Assembly: GCA_037201625.1 (NCBI GenBank)
Contig: JBBCGR010000002.1
Location: 186,001-250,000, forward strand
DNA length: 64,000 nucleotides
DNA from: JAMXLO01 sp037201625
Lineage (GTDB): Bacteria > Pseudomonadota > Alphaproteobacteria > Acetobacterales > Acetobacteraceae
Reading direction: 5' to 3'
Shown here in pieces: positions 22,317 through 32,680 of this stretch (position 1 is the stretch's first letter; every line of letters starts with the position of its first letter). A model generated the notes under the pieces. That model was not told the origin of the DNA, did not search any database, and worked only from the letters and a program-made list of their open reading frames with translations. A program made the translations under genes and the position numbers.

Positions 22317-23954
<1,638 letters not shown>

Positions 23955-24016
23955 CCCGTCTCATTCTCCCGCAGCACCGCTCTGGTCCCAGAGGGCGATA
24001 TACCACCGGGTGCAAT

Positions 24017-24036
24017 CATCTACTATCGGGTAGATG
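24017..24036. promoter_or_regulatory. Inverted repeat, operator candidate
   Basis: Perfect seven-base arms CATCTAC and GTAGATG around TATCGG, in the divergent region between the monooxygenase and hydratase genes. Position suggests a regulator binding site; the local LysR protein is the obvious candidate. Inference only. Confidence 0.4.
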
Positions 24037-24228
24037 GCGTCCAGCGTCCTTCGATGCGGAGGGACGTTGCGGTCGGGAACTGGCGCGTCCAGGGCAATGC
24101 ACCGGAACCCGCGACAGCCGGCGATTGATGATATCGATTGTGAGCATGGACAAGAATCACTGTCGCCCACGGCACTGCGCCGGTACTCTACTCACGAGGT
24201 TGAGACCCACGGCCGTTGATCGGGAAGA

Positions 24229-25023
24229 ATGATGGAACAGCAACACATCGAGCAGGCCGCCGAGCTGTTCGTGCAGGCGCGCCGGACCGGCGTGCGGCTG
24301 CGCGAACTGCCGCCGGAGACCAGGCCGGCCAGCGTGGACGATGTGAATGCGATCATCGATCAGGTCACCCGGACGCTGAATGAGCCGATCGGAGGCTGGA
24401 AGATCACCTTCCTCTACAAGCCTCGGCAGAAGCCGATCATCGCACCGCTCTTCGCGGCCAACATCTTCGCCAGTCCGGCGAGGGTGCCGCCGACGATCAC
24501 GCATTCGCTGCTGATCGAGCCGGAGATCGCCTTTCGCGTCCTGCACGACCTACCGCCGCGCGACGCGCCGTACCGCGCGGAGGAGGTCGCTGAGGCGCTG
24601 GTCGGCTGCCCTGCACTGGAGTTGAACGACACCCGCTTCGATACGCGCGTACGTTCGATCCGCCAGATGCTCGACAACAAGGTCACGGTGCTGGAGGCGC
24701 ACGCCGACCACCAGACCAGCGGTGCCTATGTCGTCGGCGAGGGCCGGCCCGACTGGCAGTCGTTCGATTTCGCCAGCATGCGCGTCAGCATGCGATGCGG
24801 CACCAGGACGCTGGTGGAAACGGTCGGCGGCCATGCGTTCAGCGACCCGTTCCTGCCGGCCGTCGTGCTGGCGAACCAGTTGCGCCGCGGCGAGGGCCTC
24901 AAGCAGGGTCAGATCGTGGCGACAGGCTCGTTCAGCGGCTTCTTCCCGGTAGAGGCGGATCAGCCGGTGGCCGCGCACTTCGAGGGCTTCGGCTCCGTCG
25001 AAGCGACTTTCTGCAGCCAATAA
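24229..25023 (+). CDS. 2-keto-4-pentenoate hydratase / FAH-superfamily enzyme
   Basis: 264 residues, MhpD-like member of the fumarylacetoacetate hydrolase fold. Visible: IGGWKITFLYKP (substrate/metal lobe), LLIEPEIAFRVLHDLP with the Glu-x-Glu metal-ligand pattern (EPEIAF), CPALELNDTRF, and the terminal GQIVATGSFSGFFPVEADQ matching the GDVVTTGT-type loop. These enzymes hydrate 2-oxo-4-enoates or decarboxylate oxo-acids with a divalent metal. Start ATG at 24229 with GGGAAG about two bases ahead; an ATG at 24232 is equivalent. It is followed after 24 bases by the SDR gene, so they form a pair. Confidence 0.85.
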   Translation: MMEQQHIEQAAELFVQARRTGVRLRELPPETRPASVDDVNAIIDQVTRTLNEPIGGWKITFLYKPRQKPIIAPLFAANIFASPARVPPTITHSLLIEPEIAFRVLHDLPPRDAPYRAEEVAEALVGCPALELNDTRFDTRVRSIRQMLDNKVTVLEAHADHQTSGAYVVGEGRPDWQSFDFASMRVSMRCGTRTLVETVGGHAFSDPFLPAVVLANQLRRGEGLKQGQIVATGSFSGFFPVEADQPVAAHFEGFGSVEATFCSQ

Positions 25024-25047
25024 TCAGAACAGGCGATCGGGTTGGAA

Positions 25048-25782
25048 ATGGACAAAGTCGTATTGATCACCGGCGGGGCCAGCGGGATCGGCCGCGCCGC
25101 CGCTTTATTGCTCGCCAGCAAGGGCGCCAAAGTCGTTATTGCGGACACCAACCGTGCCGCCGGCGAGGCCGTGTGCGCGGAGATCGCCGCCATTGGCGGA
25201 ACGGCCAGCAGTTTCGTGCTCGACATCGCCGATTCCTCAGCGGTGGACAGCGTGGTGGCCGATACGGCCGGCCGCTTCGGCCGGATCGATGTCCTGGTGC
25301 ACTGCGCCGGCATCTGCCCGCGGTGCAACGTGCTCGAAATGACCGACGAAGAGTGGAAGCGCGTCATCTCGATCAATCTCGACGGCACGTTCTACATCAC
25401 CCGCAGCGTGGCGCGGGTGATGATCCCGCAGAAATCGGGAACGATGATCCTGCTGACCTCGGACCGGGGCCTCTACGGCGCCGCCGACTATCCACATTAC
25501 GCGGCATCCAAGGGCGGCATGATCGCGCTGATGAAAAGCCTGGCGATCGCTCTCGGTCCGCATGGCGTGACGGTGAACGGCCTGAACCCCGGCATGACGG
25601 ATACCCCGCTCGCGCGCGGCGCCATCACCGACGAAGGCTGGCGCGCCAAGGAGACCTACGACGTGCTGGGCACCCATAGCCGGCCGGCGCAGATTGCCGA
25701 AATGGTGCTGTTCCTCGCCGACACCGCCGCCAGCTTCATGACTGGTCAGATCGTCGCGACGCGCATGCGCAATTTCGCCTGA
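25048..25782 (+). CDS. Short-chain dehydrogenase/reductase (SDR)
   Basis: 244 residues from the ATG at 25048 (MDKVVLITGGASGIG); a TTG two codons upstream would give two more residues. Classical SDR: TGGASGIG cofactor loop, HCAGIC in place of NNAG, catalytic Ser in LLTSDRG, and YAASK (Tyr/Lys). The Asp after the second strand (IADTN) favours NAD(H). It could oxidise the alcohol that feeds the nearby monooxygenase. The C-terminus is atypical (IVATRMRNFA rather than VDGG), and its last 37 bases overlap the convergent LysR gene. Confidence 0.88.
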   Translation: MDKVVLITGGASGIGRAAALLLASKGAKVVIADTNRAAGEAVCAEIAAIGGTASSFVLDIADSSAVDSVVADTAGRFGRIDVLVHCAGICPRCNVLEMTDEEWKRVISINLDGTFYITRSVARVMIPQKSGTMILLTSDRGLYGAADYPHYAASKGGMIALMKSLAIALGPHGVTVNGLNPGMTDTPLARGAITDEGWRAKETYDVLGTHSRPAQIAEMVLFLADTAASFMTGQIVATRMRNFA

Positions 25783-26696
25783 CCCGCCGCGTTGCCCTGA
25801 CGGTTCGGCCGTCGCAGATTGGCGCCGATTACCGTGCGCCGGACGATCGCAATGAACGATCGCTCGGCTGCGGTGAGCGGCCGGCCCTGCTTTAGCAGGA
25901 TCCCCGGAATCCGCAGCGGCGTGGGGCTTTCCAGCGGCACGGTGCGGATCTGGTCCATGCCCGCCGCGGCCTGTTCGGAGATGATCGCGCCCACCTCGGT
26001 CCGCCGGACCAGGCCGAGCATGGCGAACACCGAATCCACTTCGGCCGCCACCGCAGGCTCCGCTCCGACCGTCGCGAAACTCTCATCCAGGATCTGCCGC
26101 GTGGTTGATCCCTTGGTCGGCAGCACCAACGGCTGGCGGTGCAATTCCGCCAGCCTGATGCGCCGGCGCGCAGCGAGCGGATGGTTCTTGCCAACGGCAA
26201 GCACCATCTCCTCCAGATAGAGCGGTTCGAAGGCCAGCAATTCGCGCGTCGGCCGATAGGCGATGCCGATGTCGATGCTGCCGGCCTGCAACTCGGTCTC
26301 CACCTGCGCCCCGGCAAGCTCACGCACCGTCACGATGACCGTGGGATGCCTGGCCATGAACACGGCCAGGCATGCCGGGATCAGGTTGAGATTGAATGTG
26401 TGGGTCGCACCGATGATCAGTGAGCCCGACAAGACCGCACCGGTGCCCCGCACGGCGCGGATGCCATCGTCGATCTCACGCAGCGCCTTCGTCGCGTTGA
26501 CCAACAGCGTCTCGCCCACCTCGGTCATCACCACACGCTTGCCGGTCCGCTCGAACAGCTTCTGGCCCAACTCGTCCTCAAGCTGCTTGATCTGGTGCGA
26601 CAGGGTGGACTGAGTCACATGCACGCGCTCAGCCGCCCGCGTGAAGCTCAGCTCCTCGGCAAGTGCCACGAAGTATCGAAGATGGCGCAATTCCAT
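25746..26696 (-). CDS. LysR-family transcriptional regulator
   Basis: 316 residues from the ATG at 26694-26696; the upstream extension in the same frame was rejected. N-terminal winged helix MELRHLRYFVALAEELSFTR and AERVHVTQSTLSHQIKQLE is typical, followed by a periplasmic-binding-like effector domain (about 90-290). It resembles CynR/CbbR-type regulators in layout. It lies downstream of the hydrolase on the same strand and overlaps the SDR gene tail to tail. Likely controls the surrounding catabolic genes; the effector is unknown. Confidence 0.9.
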   Translation of the reverse strand: MELRHLRYFVALAEELSFTRAAERVHVTQSTLSHQIKQLEDELGQKLFERTGKRVVMTEVGETLLVNATKALREIDDGIRAVRGTGAVLSGSLIIGATHTFNLNLIPACLAVFMARHPTVIVTVRELAGAQVETELQAGSIDIGIAYRPTRELLAFEPLYLEEMVLAVGKNHPLAARRRIRLAELHRQPLVLPTKGSTTRQILDESFATVGAEPAVAAEVDSVFAMLGLVRRTEVGAIISEQAAAGMDQIRTVPLESPTPLRIPGILLKQGRPLTAAERSFIAIVRRTVIGANLRRPNRQGNAAGQAKLRMRVATI

Positions 26697-26751
26697 GCCG
26701 CCCAAACTGGCGCAGATCACTCCCGCGCACCAGTTGATCGAAGGCGGCCGG

Positions 26752-27612
26752 TCAGTCCGGCAAGCCATCGAGCCAGAGCAGGATCCGGTCGGCGATCGCG
26801 CGGTTGCCCTCCTCCAGCGGGAAGCCGTGCGCATAGCCATGCAGACCCCAATCGCGGCCCAGCAACGTCTCCGGCACGCCAAGGAACCGTGCGCTCGGTT
26901 CGGTGACGGTGGACTGGTCGTGCTCGGCGGCCACGAACAGGATCGGCACGCGCGCCGTCCAGCTCACATCATGCAGGCGGAAGCCATCATTCGCGCGCAC
27001 CGCTGCATTGCGGATGTTCGGGCTGTAGGGCACCAGCGAGCGGTAGTAATGCTCGAACGTCTCCTGCGGAAACCGTGCGCCGTTGGTAAAGCGGATTTTC
27101 GCGTCCTCGACAGTGATGCGCACCGGCCGGTCAAGCGGCTGCAGGCGGACATTCGGCAGCTCGGTCTCACTGTTGGCGATGGGTGCGGGCGCCAGCGGAA
27201 TGAGGGCGCGCACCAGTTCTGGCCGCCGTGACGTCACCTTGATGACGATACCGCCGCCCATGCTGTGGCCCATCAGCACGGAGGGGCCGACCTGTTCCAG
27301 TAGCGCGATGATCGGATCCTCCACGCGATCATGCGTCATCGTCAGGTAGTCTGCTGCCCGGCCCGAACGACCCACGCCGGCCCAATCGACCACATAGACT
27401 GTCCAGCCACGCTCAGCGAAGTACTGCGCCCAGCCCGGCTTGCCGCCGTCGGCGGACATCGTCCAGAACACGCCGCTGTGTGCACCGCCATGCACCATCA
27501 CGATGCGGCGCTCCACGTGATCGGCTGACGGCTCCGCCAACGACCATTGCTGGACGTACATATCGTCGGTTGCCGTGCCGGTGAAGAATTCGGAGACGTT
27601 CAAGTGTGCCAT
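26752..27612 (-). CDS. Alpha/beta hydrolase
   Basis: 286 residues from the ATG at 27612 (MAHLNVSEFF); nine more residues are possible upstream. Oxyanion motif VHGGAHSG, nucleophile elbow GHSMGG, acid in VAAEHDQST and catalytic His in YAHGFPLEEG complete the triad. Nearest use in this setting is hydrolysis of a lactone or ester, which would be the product of the monooxygenase at 22.3-24.0 kb; that link is inference. Divergent from the ABC importer across a 209-base region that contains a large palindrome. Confidence 0.87.
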   Translation of the reverse strand: MAHLNVSEFFTGTATDDMYVQQWSLAEPSADHVERRIVMVHGGAHSGVFWTMSADGGKPGWAQYFAERGWTVYVVDWAGVGRSGRAADYLTMTHDRVEDPIIALLEQVGPSVLMGHSMGGGIVIKVTSRRPELVRALIPLAPAPIANSETELPNVRLQPLDRPVRITVEDAKIRFTNGARFPQETFEHYYRSLVPYSPNIRNAAVRANDGFRLHDVSWTARVPILFVAAEHDQSTVTEPSARFLGVPETLLGRDWGLHGYAHGFPLEEGNRAIADRILLWLDGLPD

Positions 27613-27722
27613 GTCTGCGCTGCCACCTTTGTCGATCAAGACATTTGCGGCGCAGAGGGATTCACCATCCGGCGATGGAACGCAACCGACTTTCCGGTTG
27701 TGCAGATCATCAGGCTTCGGTC

Positions 27723-27746
27723 ATCGACAGCATGCATGATGTTGAT
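27723..27746. promoter_or_regulatory. 24-base palindrome, operator candidate
   Basis: ATCGACAGCATG and CATGATGTTGAT are inverted copies apart from two mismatched pairs, centred on CATGCATG. It lies midway between the divergent hydrolase and ABC-importer genes, the expected place for a shared operator. A shorter hairpin CAACCG-ACTTTC-CGGTTG lies at 27683-27700. Confidence 0.5.
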
Positions 27747-27821
27747 GGAGCAATATCACTTCCACGCCGTACGGAGACGCACTAGGGTCGATGGTCATTG
27801 ACAAGAAGACGGGGGAAACTG

Positions 27822-29012
27822 ATGAAGGCGGTCCTTAGGCTGTGGTTGATTGCGTTGGTCCTCGCGATCCCGCTCATCGGAACAGCCAATGCCGAGGATC
27901 CGATTAGAATCCTCCATATGTATCCGGGAACCGGCCCGTATGAGGCGTATGGCAAGATCCTGCAGCGCTCCTTCATGCTCGGACTGGAATACGCCACCGG
28001 TGGGAAGATGGAGGTCAACGGGCGCAAACTCGTCGTGATCGAGAAGGACACGCGCAACCGCCCTGACCTGGCGCGTTCGACGCTGGTGCAGGCCTTCCAG
28101 GATGACAAGGTCGACATCGCGGTCGGCGCCGGCGCGTCGGCATCCGCATTGGCGGCATTGCCGGTGGCGCTGCAGTTCAAGAAGATCCTGCTGCTGCCTG
28201 CATCGGCCGCGGATTCAATCACCGGCAAGAACTTCAACCGCTACATGTTCCGCCTGGGCCGCAACTCATCGATGGACTCGATCTCCACGGCACGCGCCCT
28301 CGGCGCACCGGGTGTTTCGTTCGGGGTGCTGGCGCAGGACAATACCTTCGGGCAGGACGCGGTGGCCGCGTTTAAGAAGGCACTGGGACCGACCGGTGCG
28401 ACGCTGGTGCACGAAGAGTATGTCGCCGCCGACAGCACCGACCTCACGGGGAACGCGCAGCGCCTGCTCGACGCCCTGAAGGATCGGCCGGGCCAGAAGT
28501 ACATCTGGATATACTGGGCGGGCAGCGGCAACCCGTACGCCAAGATGGCGGCGCTCGATCCTGGACGCTACGGCATCCAGCTTGCCACCATCGGCCAGGC
28601 GAACGATCTGATGGCGCCGCTGAAGCAGCTTCCCGGCATGCTCGGCACCACCAGCTATTACTACGACATCCCGAAGAATGCAGTGAACGACTGGCTCGTG
28701 AAGGCATTCCGTGATCGCTACAACGACGTGCCGGATTACGACTCGCCGGGTGCCGTCGCTTCCGCCATCGCGGTTGTGAAGGCGATCCAGATCGCCGGCT
28801 CGACGGATAGTGAAAAGCTGATCACGGCACTTGAGGGTCTGGAGCTTGACACCCCCAAAGGGAAAATGATCCTCCGCAAGGAAGACCATCAGGCGTTGCA
28901 GAGCATGTACGCATTCAAGATCGCGGTTGATCCGAAGCTGCCCTGGGGCGTGCCCACGCTGGTGAAGGAACTGTCGATCTCCGACCTGGATATCCCGATT
29001 CAGCCGCACTAG
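27822..29012 (+). CDS. ABC transporter substrate-binding protein, Liv type
   Basis: 396 residues from the ATG at 27822, preceded by GGGGGAAA; an earlier in-frame GTG is less likely. A Sec signal peptide (LRLWLIALVLAIPLIGTANA) is followed by a two-lobed periplasmic-binding fold of the branched-chain amino acid/amide class (PF13458-like): HMYPGTGPYEAYG, VAVGAGASASALAALPVA, FGVLAQDNTFGQDAV, DYDSPGAVASAIAVVKAI. First gene of a five-gene importer. The ligand is not deducible; the neighbouring genes suggest an organic acid, amide or ring-derived carbon source rather than leucine. Confidence 0.9.
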   Translation: MKAVLRLWLIALVLAIPLIGTANAEDPIRILHMYPGTGPYEAYGKILQRSFMLGLEYATGGKMEVNGRKLVVIEKDTRNRPDLARSTLVQAFQDDKVDIAVGAGASASALAALPVALQFKKILLLPASAADSITGKNFNRYMFRLGRNSSMDSISTARALGAPGVSFGVLAQDNTFGQDAVAAFKKALGPTGATLVHEEYVAADSTDLTGNAQRLLDALKDRPGQKYIWIYWAGSGNPYAKMAALDPGRYGIQLATIGQANDLMAPLKQLPGMLGTTSYYYDIPKNAVNDWLVKAFRDRYNDVPDYDSPGAVASAIAVVKAIQIAGSTDSEKLITALEGLELDTPKGKMILRKEDHQALQSMYAFKIAVDPKLPWGVPTLVKELSISDLDIPIQPH

Positions 29013-29014
29013 CC

Positions 29015-29800
29015 GTGTCCAGATTGCCCATGATCGAGACAGTGGATCTCAGCATCAGTTTCGGCGGTCATCTAGCCGTCGACCATGTCACCTGCGCCTT
29101 CCACAATGATGCGCTCACCGCGATCGTCGGCCCGAACGGTGCGGGCAAGACCACCTACTTCAATCTGCTGTCCGGCCAGTTGCGGCCAAGCTCCGGCAAG
29201 GTCGTGCTGGCAGGGCACGACGTGACCAGGGCCGGGCCCGCGAAGCGCAGCAAGCTTGGCATCGCGCGCGGCTTCCAGTTGGCGAATTTGTTCCCGACGC
29301 TGACCCTGCTGGAGAATGTCAGGCTGGCCGTGCAGGCGCATGTCCGGCCGCACGACGACTTCACCTCGCTCGCCTGCCGCGACACGCTGGTGATCGACAA
29401 GGCCCGCGCCTGCCTCAATACGGTGGGCCTGCTGCCACGCGCCGAGGATTTTCCAACGGTGTTGTCGCATGGTGGCCAGCGGCGGCTGGAGTTCGCGCTG
29501 CTGCTGGCGATGGAGCGGCCGATCTGGCTGCTGGATGAGCCGACCGCCGGCATGGCCGCTGAGGAAGTGCCGATCATCCTCAACCTGATCCGATCGATCC
29601 GTGCCGATGGTGCACGGACGATCCTGCTGGTCGAACACAAGATGGACGTGCTGCGCAGCCTCGCGGACCGTGTGGTCGTGCTGCACAATGGCCGCCTCGT
29701 GGCGGATGGAACACCGGGTGAGGTCATGCGAGCCGACATCGTGCAGGAAGCCTATCTCGGGGTAGGCGGCAAGGCCGCGGGCAGGCAGCAATGGGCGTAA
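29015..29800 (+). CDS. ABC transporter ATP-binding protein, LivG type
   Basis: 261 residues from a GTG two bases after the previous stop; an ATG at 29030 (MIETVDL) is an alternative and gives a more usual N-terminus. Walker A GPNGAGKTT, LivG-type insertion (LGIARGFQLANLFPTLTLLE), signature SHGGQRRLEF (unusual LSHGG instead of LSGGQ), Walker B ILLAMERPIWLLDEPTAGM and H-loop LVEHKMD. Energises import with the LivF-type partner at 31.9 kb. Ends ten bases inside the permease gene. Confidence 0.92.
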   Translation: MSRLPMIETVDLSISFGGHLAVDHVTCAFHNDALTAIVGPNGAGKTTYFNLLSGQLRPSSGKVVLAGHDVTRAGPAKRSKLGIARGFQLANLFPTLTLLENVRLAVQAHVRPHDDFTSLACRDTLVIDKARACLNTVGLLPRAEDFPTVLSHGGQRRLEFALLLAMERPIWLLDEPTAGMAAEEVPIILNLIRSIRADGARTILLVEHKMDVLRSLADRVVVLHNGRLVADGTPGEVMRADIVQEAYLGVGGKAAGRQQWA

Positions 29801-30828
29801 GCACCGCGGCTGCCGCGGACCGGCCAGGACCGACGCTGCGCTCGGTCCTGATGCAGCATGACACGATCGCGTACCTGCTGGTGCCCGCAATCGCGCTGCT
29901 GGCCCTCCTGCTGATCCGCTCGATGCCGGTATGGCTGACGCTGACCCTGTCCGGCCTCGCGATGGGGATGATGCTGTATGTCATGGCATCCGGCCTCACG
30001 CTGATCTTCGGCCTGATGGACGTGCTGAACCTGGCGCATAGTTCGTTCGTCACGGTCGGCGCCTTCCTCACCGCGACCCTGATGGCGAAGGCGCACGGGC
30101 TGATGCCGGGCGATTCGCTGCTGGCCGATGTCGGGGTCCTGCTGGTGGTGGCCGTGCTGGTAATGACGGCCACCGGCCTGATCGGCCTGGTGTTCGAGCG
30201 GCTGTTCATCAAGCCTGCCTATGGCAGCCACAACAAGCAGCTTCTCGTCACCATGGGCGGGCTGATCATCATGGAGCAGCTCGTGCTGGTGTTCTGGGGC
30301 GCCAAGGAAGTTTCCCTGTCGCGCCCTGCCTCTTTGCAAGGCAGCCTGGTGGTCGGCAACTTCGTGTTCGAGAAGTACCGGCTGGTCGCCGTGGTCTCGG
30401 GCCTTGTCGTGTTCGGCGTGATGCGTCTCGTGCTGCGGCGGACCAAGTTCGGACTGCTGGTCCGCGCCGGCGTCGAGAACCCGGAAATGGTGCGCGCCTT
30501 CGGGTATCACGCGCGGCGCATCTCGGTGATCGTGTTCGCGGTCGGGTCCGCGCTCGCCGGGTTGGGCGGGATGCTCTGGGGGCTCTACCTGGAGCTATTG
30601 AATTCGCAGGTGGGCATGGACGTGCTGGTGCTGATCTTCTCCGTCATCATCATCGGCGGGCTCGGCTCGATCGAGGGCTGCCTGATCGGCGCACTGCTGA
30701 TCGGCCTGACGAATGTCTATGTCTCATACGCCCTGCCCAAGGGTGCCCTCGTCTCCAGCGTCGTGGTGATGGCGATCGTCCTGCTGTGGCGCAATCGCGG
30801 CCTGCTGCCGGTGACGCGGTCGCCATGA
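29791..30828 (+). CDS. ABC transporter permease, LivH type
   Basis: 345 residues with about eight to nine membrane segments. An N-terminal extension with an extra segment precedes the LivH core, which begins at LTLSGLAMGMMLYVMASGLT and LIFGLMDVLNLAHSSFVTVG. The EAA-like loop is GVENPEMVRAFGYHARRISV, and VIIIGGLGSIEGCLIGALLI is the conserved C-terminal helix. Overlaps the ATPase gene by ten bases and the next permease by four (ATGA). Confidence 0.92.
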   Translation: MGVSTAAAADRPGPTLRSVLMQHDTIAYLLVPAIALLALLLIRSMPVWLTLTLSGLAMGMMLYVMASGLTLIFGLMDVLNLAHSSFVTVGAFLTATLMAKAHGLMPGDSLLADVGVLLVVAVLVMTATGLIGLVFERLFIKPAYGSHNKQLLVTMGGLIIMEQLVLVFWGAKEVSLSRPASLQGSLVVGNFVFEKYRLVAVVSGLVVFGVMRLVLRRTKFGLLVRAGVENPEMVRAFGYHARRISVIVFAVGSALAGLGGMLWGLYLELLNSQVGMDVLVLIFSVIIIGGLGSIEGCLIGALLIGLTNVYVSYALPKGALVSSVVVMAIVLLWRNRGLLPVTRSP

Positions 30829-31937
30829 AGGACAATTTCTGGTTGCGGCTGGTCTCCTATGACCTGCCGCGCAGTGCCGTGCTCGGCCTTCTCGTGGTCG
30901 GCATCGCCATCTGCCTGCTGTTCGTGCCGGTGCTGTTCCCCGGCGCCCGCTCACTCGATACATCAGCAAGAATCTGCGGATTCATCATCGTCGCCGTCAG
31001 CTACGATATCCTGTTCGGCTACACCGGCATCATCACGCTCTGCCACATCACCTTCTTCGGCATCGGCGCCTATGCCGCCGCCATCAGCCTGGCGCAGTTC
31101 GGACCGGGCTGGGGCGTGCTGCTGCTCGCCACCGCCGCCGGGATCTGCACCGCCGTCCTGCTCGCGACCCTGATCAGCGTGTTCGCCCTGCGGATCCGCA
31201 CCCTGTTCTTCGCCATGTTCACCCTGGCGGTCGCGAAGTCCTGCGAGATCCTGATGTCGCAATTGAGCCGGTTCAGCGGCGGCGATGACGGGATGACCTT
31301 CATCCCGCCCGCCGCGATCGCACCCAGCACCACATTCGAGGTGTTCGGCCTGCGCATCGGCGGCGCCACGCTGTGCTACTACCTGATCTATGCGCTGACG
31401 GTGATCGTGTTCCTGGCCGTGCTGCGCCTGGTCAATTCGCCGTTCGGCAAGTCGTTGCAGGCAATCCGCGACAACGAACTGCGCGCCGCGGCACTCGGCA
31501 TTCCGACGCAGCGCTATCGCGTGGTGGCGATGGCGATCTCCGCTGGCCTGGCGGCACTCGGGGGTTCGCTGCTGTCGCTGTGGTGGACCTACGTCAATCC
31601 GGCAACGACGCTGTCGCCGAACATCATGATCGACATCCTGCTGATGGTGGTGATCGGCGGCAGCGGAACGATCTACGGTCCGGTGGTTGGCGTCACGGTC
31701 TTCGTGATCGCGATGAACTACCTGAGCGAGGGGCTGGAGTCGCTGTCGGATTCAATCCCCCACATCCCGTTCGTCGCCGACCTGCTGAACGCGGAGCGCT
31801 GGCAGTTGTGGCTGGGGCTGCTGTTCGTGCTGACGCTGTACTACTTCCCGACCGGCATCGCCGGACACCTGCGCGGCAAGAAGCGAGAGCGCCAGGCCAA
31901 ACTGGCGAGCCTGCCGGAGGTCACTGTCACACGATGA
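30825..31937 (+). CDS. ABC transporter permease, LivM type
   Basis: 370 residues from the ATG at 30825, which overlaps the LivH stop as ATGA; 13 further upstream codons were rejected. Conserved features: ISYDILFGYTGI-like segment (VSYDILFGYTGIITLCHITF), GIGAYAAAI, the loop GKSLQAIRDNELRAAALGIP, and VVIGGSGTIYGPVVGVTVFV. Polytopic inner-membrane protein that pairs with the LivH subunit. Its stop overlaps the LivF start. Confidence 0.92.
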   Translation: MKDNFWLRLVSYDLPRSAVLGLLVVGIAICLLFVPVLFPGARSLDTSARICGFIIVAVSYDILFGYTGIITLCHITFFGIGAYAAAISLAQFGPGWGVLLLATAAGICTAVLLATLISVFALRIRTLFFAMFTLAVAKSCEILMSQLSRFSGGDDGMTFIPPAAIAPSTTFEVFGLRIGGATLCYYLIYALTVIVFLAVLRLVNSPFGKSLQAIRDNELRAAALGIPTQRYRVVAMAISAGLAALGGSLLSLWWTYVNPATTLSPNIMIDILLMVVIGGSGTIYGPVVGVTVFVIAMNYLSEGLESLSDSIPHIPFVADLLNAERWQLWLGLLFVLTLYYFPTGIAGHLRGKKRERQAKLASLPEVTVTR

Positions 31938-32662
31938 GCACAAGTAACAGCCTGCTCACGCTGTCCAAGGTGCACACGCATATCGGGCAGTATCACATCC
32001 TGCAGGGGATCGACCTCACAGCGCCGGCCGGGCAACTGACCGTGATCCTCGGCCGCAACGGCGCCGGCAAGACCACGACCATGCGCTCGATCATGGGGCT
32101 GGAGCACGCATCGGCCGGGACGATCATGTTCGACGGCCGCGACATCACGCAGGCCCGGACCGAGACCATCGCGCGCCTCGGCATCAGCTATGTACCCGAG
32201 AACATGGGCATCTTCGGCGGCCTGACGGTGCGCGAGAATATGGTGATCGCCGCACGGCACGGCAGCATGAACGCCACCCGACTCGACTGGATCCTGGAGC
32301 GCTTTCCGCCGCTTAAGCGGTTCTGGAACATGTCGGCGGGCAACCTGTCCGGCGGTCAGAAGCAGATGCTGTCGATCGCCCGCGCGGTGATCGAGCCCCG
32401 CGCACTGCTGCTGATCGACGAGCCCAGCAAGGGTCTCGCGCCGGCGATCGTGCAGACGCTGATCGACACGCTGCTGGCCATCAAGCAGGAGACCACGATC
32501 GTGCTGATCGAGCAGAATTTCAGCATGGCGAGCCAGGTGGCCGACACCGTGGTGGTGGTGGAAGACGGGCGCACCGCGCATGCCGGCTCGATGGCCGAGT
32601 TCATCCAGCGCACCGATCTGCAACAGCGCCTGTTGGGACTGAGCCTGGACGCCGCCGCCTGA
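31934..32662 (+). CDS. ABC transporter ATP-binding protein, LivF type
   Basis: 242 residues. Walker A GRNGAGKTTTMRS, the LivF-typical YVPENMGIFGGLTVRENM, signature LSGGQKQMLSIARA, Walker B LLLIDEPSKGLAP, H-loop VLIEQNF. Start at 31934 is fixed by the ATGA overlap with the permease; the same frame is open for 560 bases upstream but that is shadow sequence. Last gene of the importer; 18 bases separate it from the convergent lar operon. Confidence 0.93.
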   Translation: MSTSNSLLTLSKVHTHIGQYHILQGIDLTAPAGQLTVILGRNGAGKTTTMRSIMGLEHASAGTIMFDGRDITQARTETIARLGISYVPENMGIFGGLTVRENMVIAARHGSMNATRLDWILERFPPLKRFWNMSAGNLSGGQKQMLSIARAVIEPRALLLIDEPSKGLAPAIVQTLIDTLLAIKQETTIVLIEQNFSMASQVADTVVVVEDGRTAHAGSMAEFIQRTDLQQRLLGLSLDAAA

Positions 32663-32680
32663 CACGTGTCGGGCGGTACT

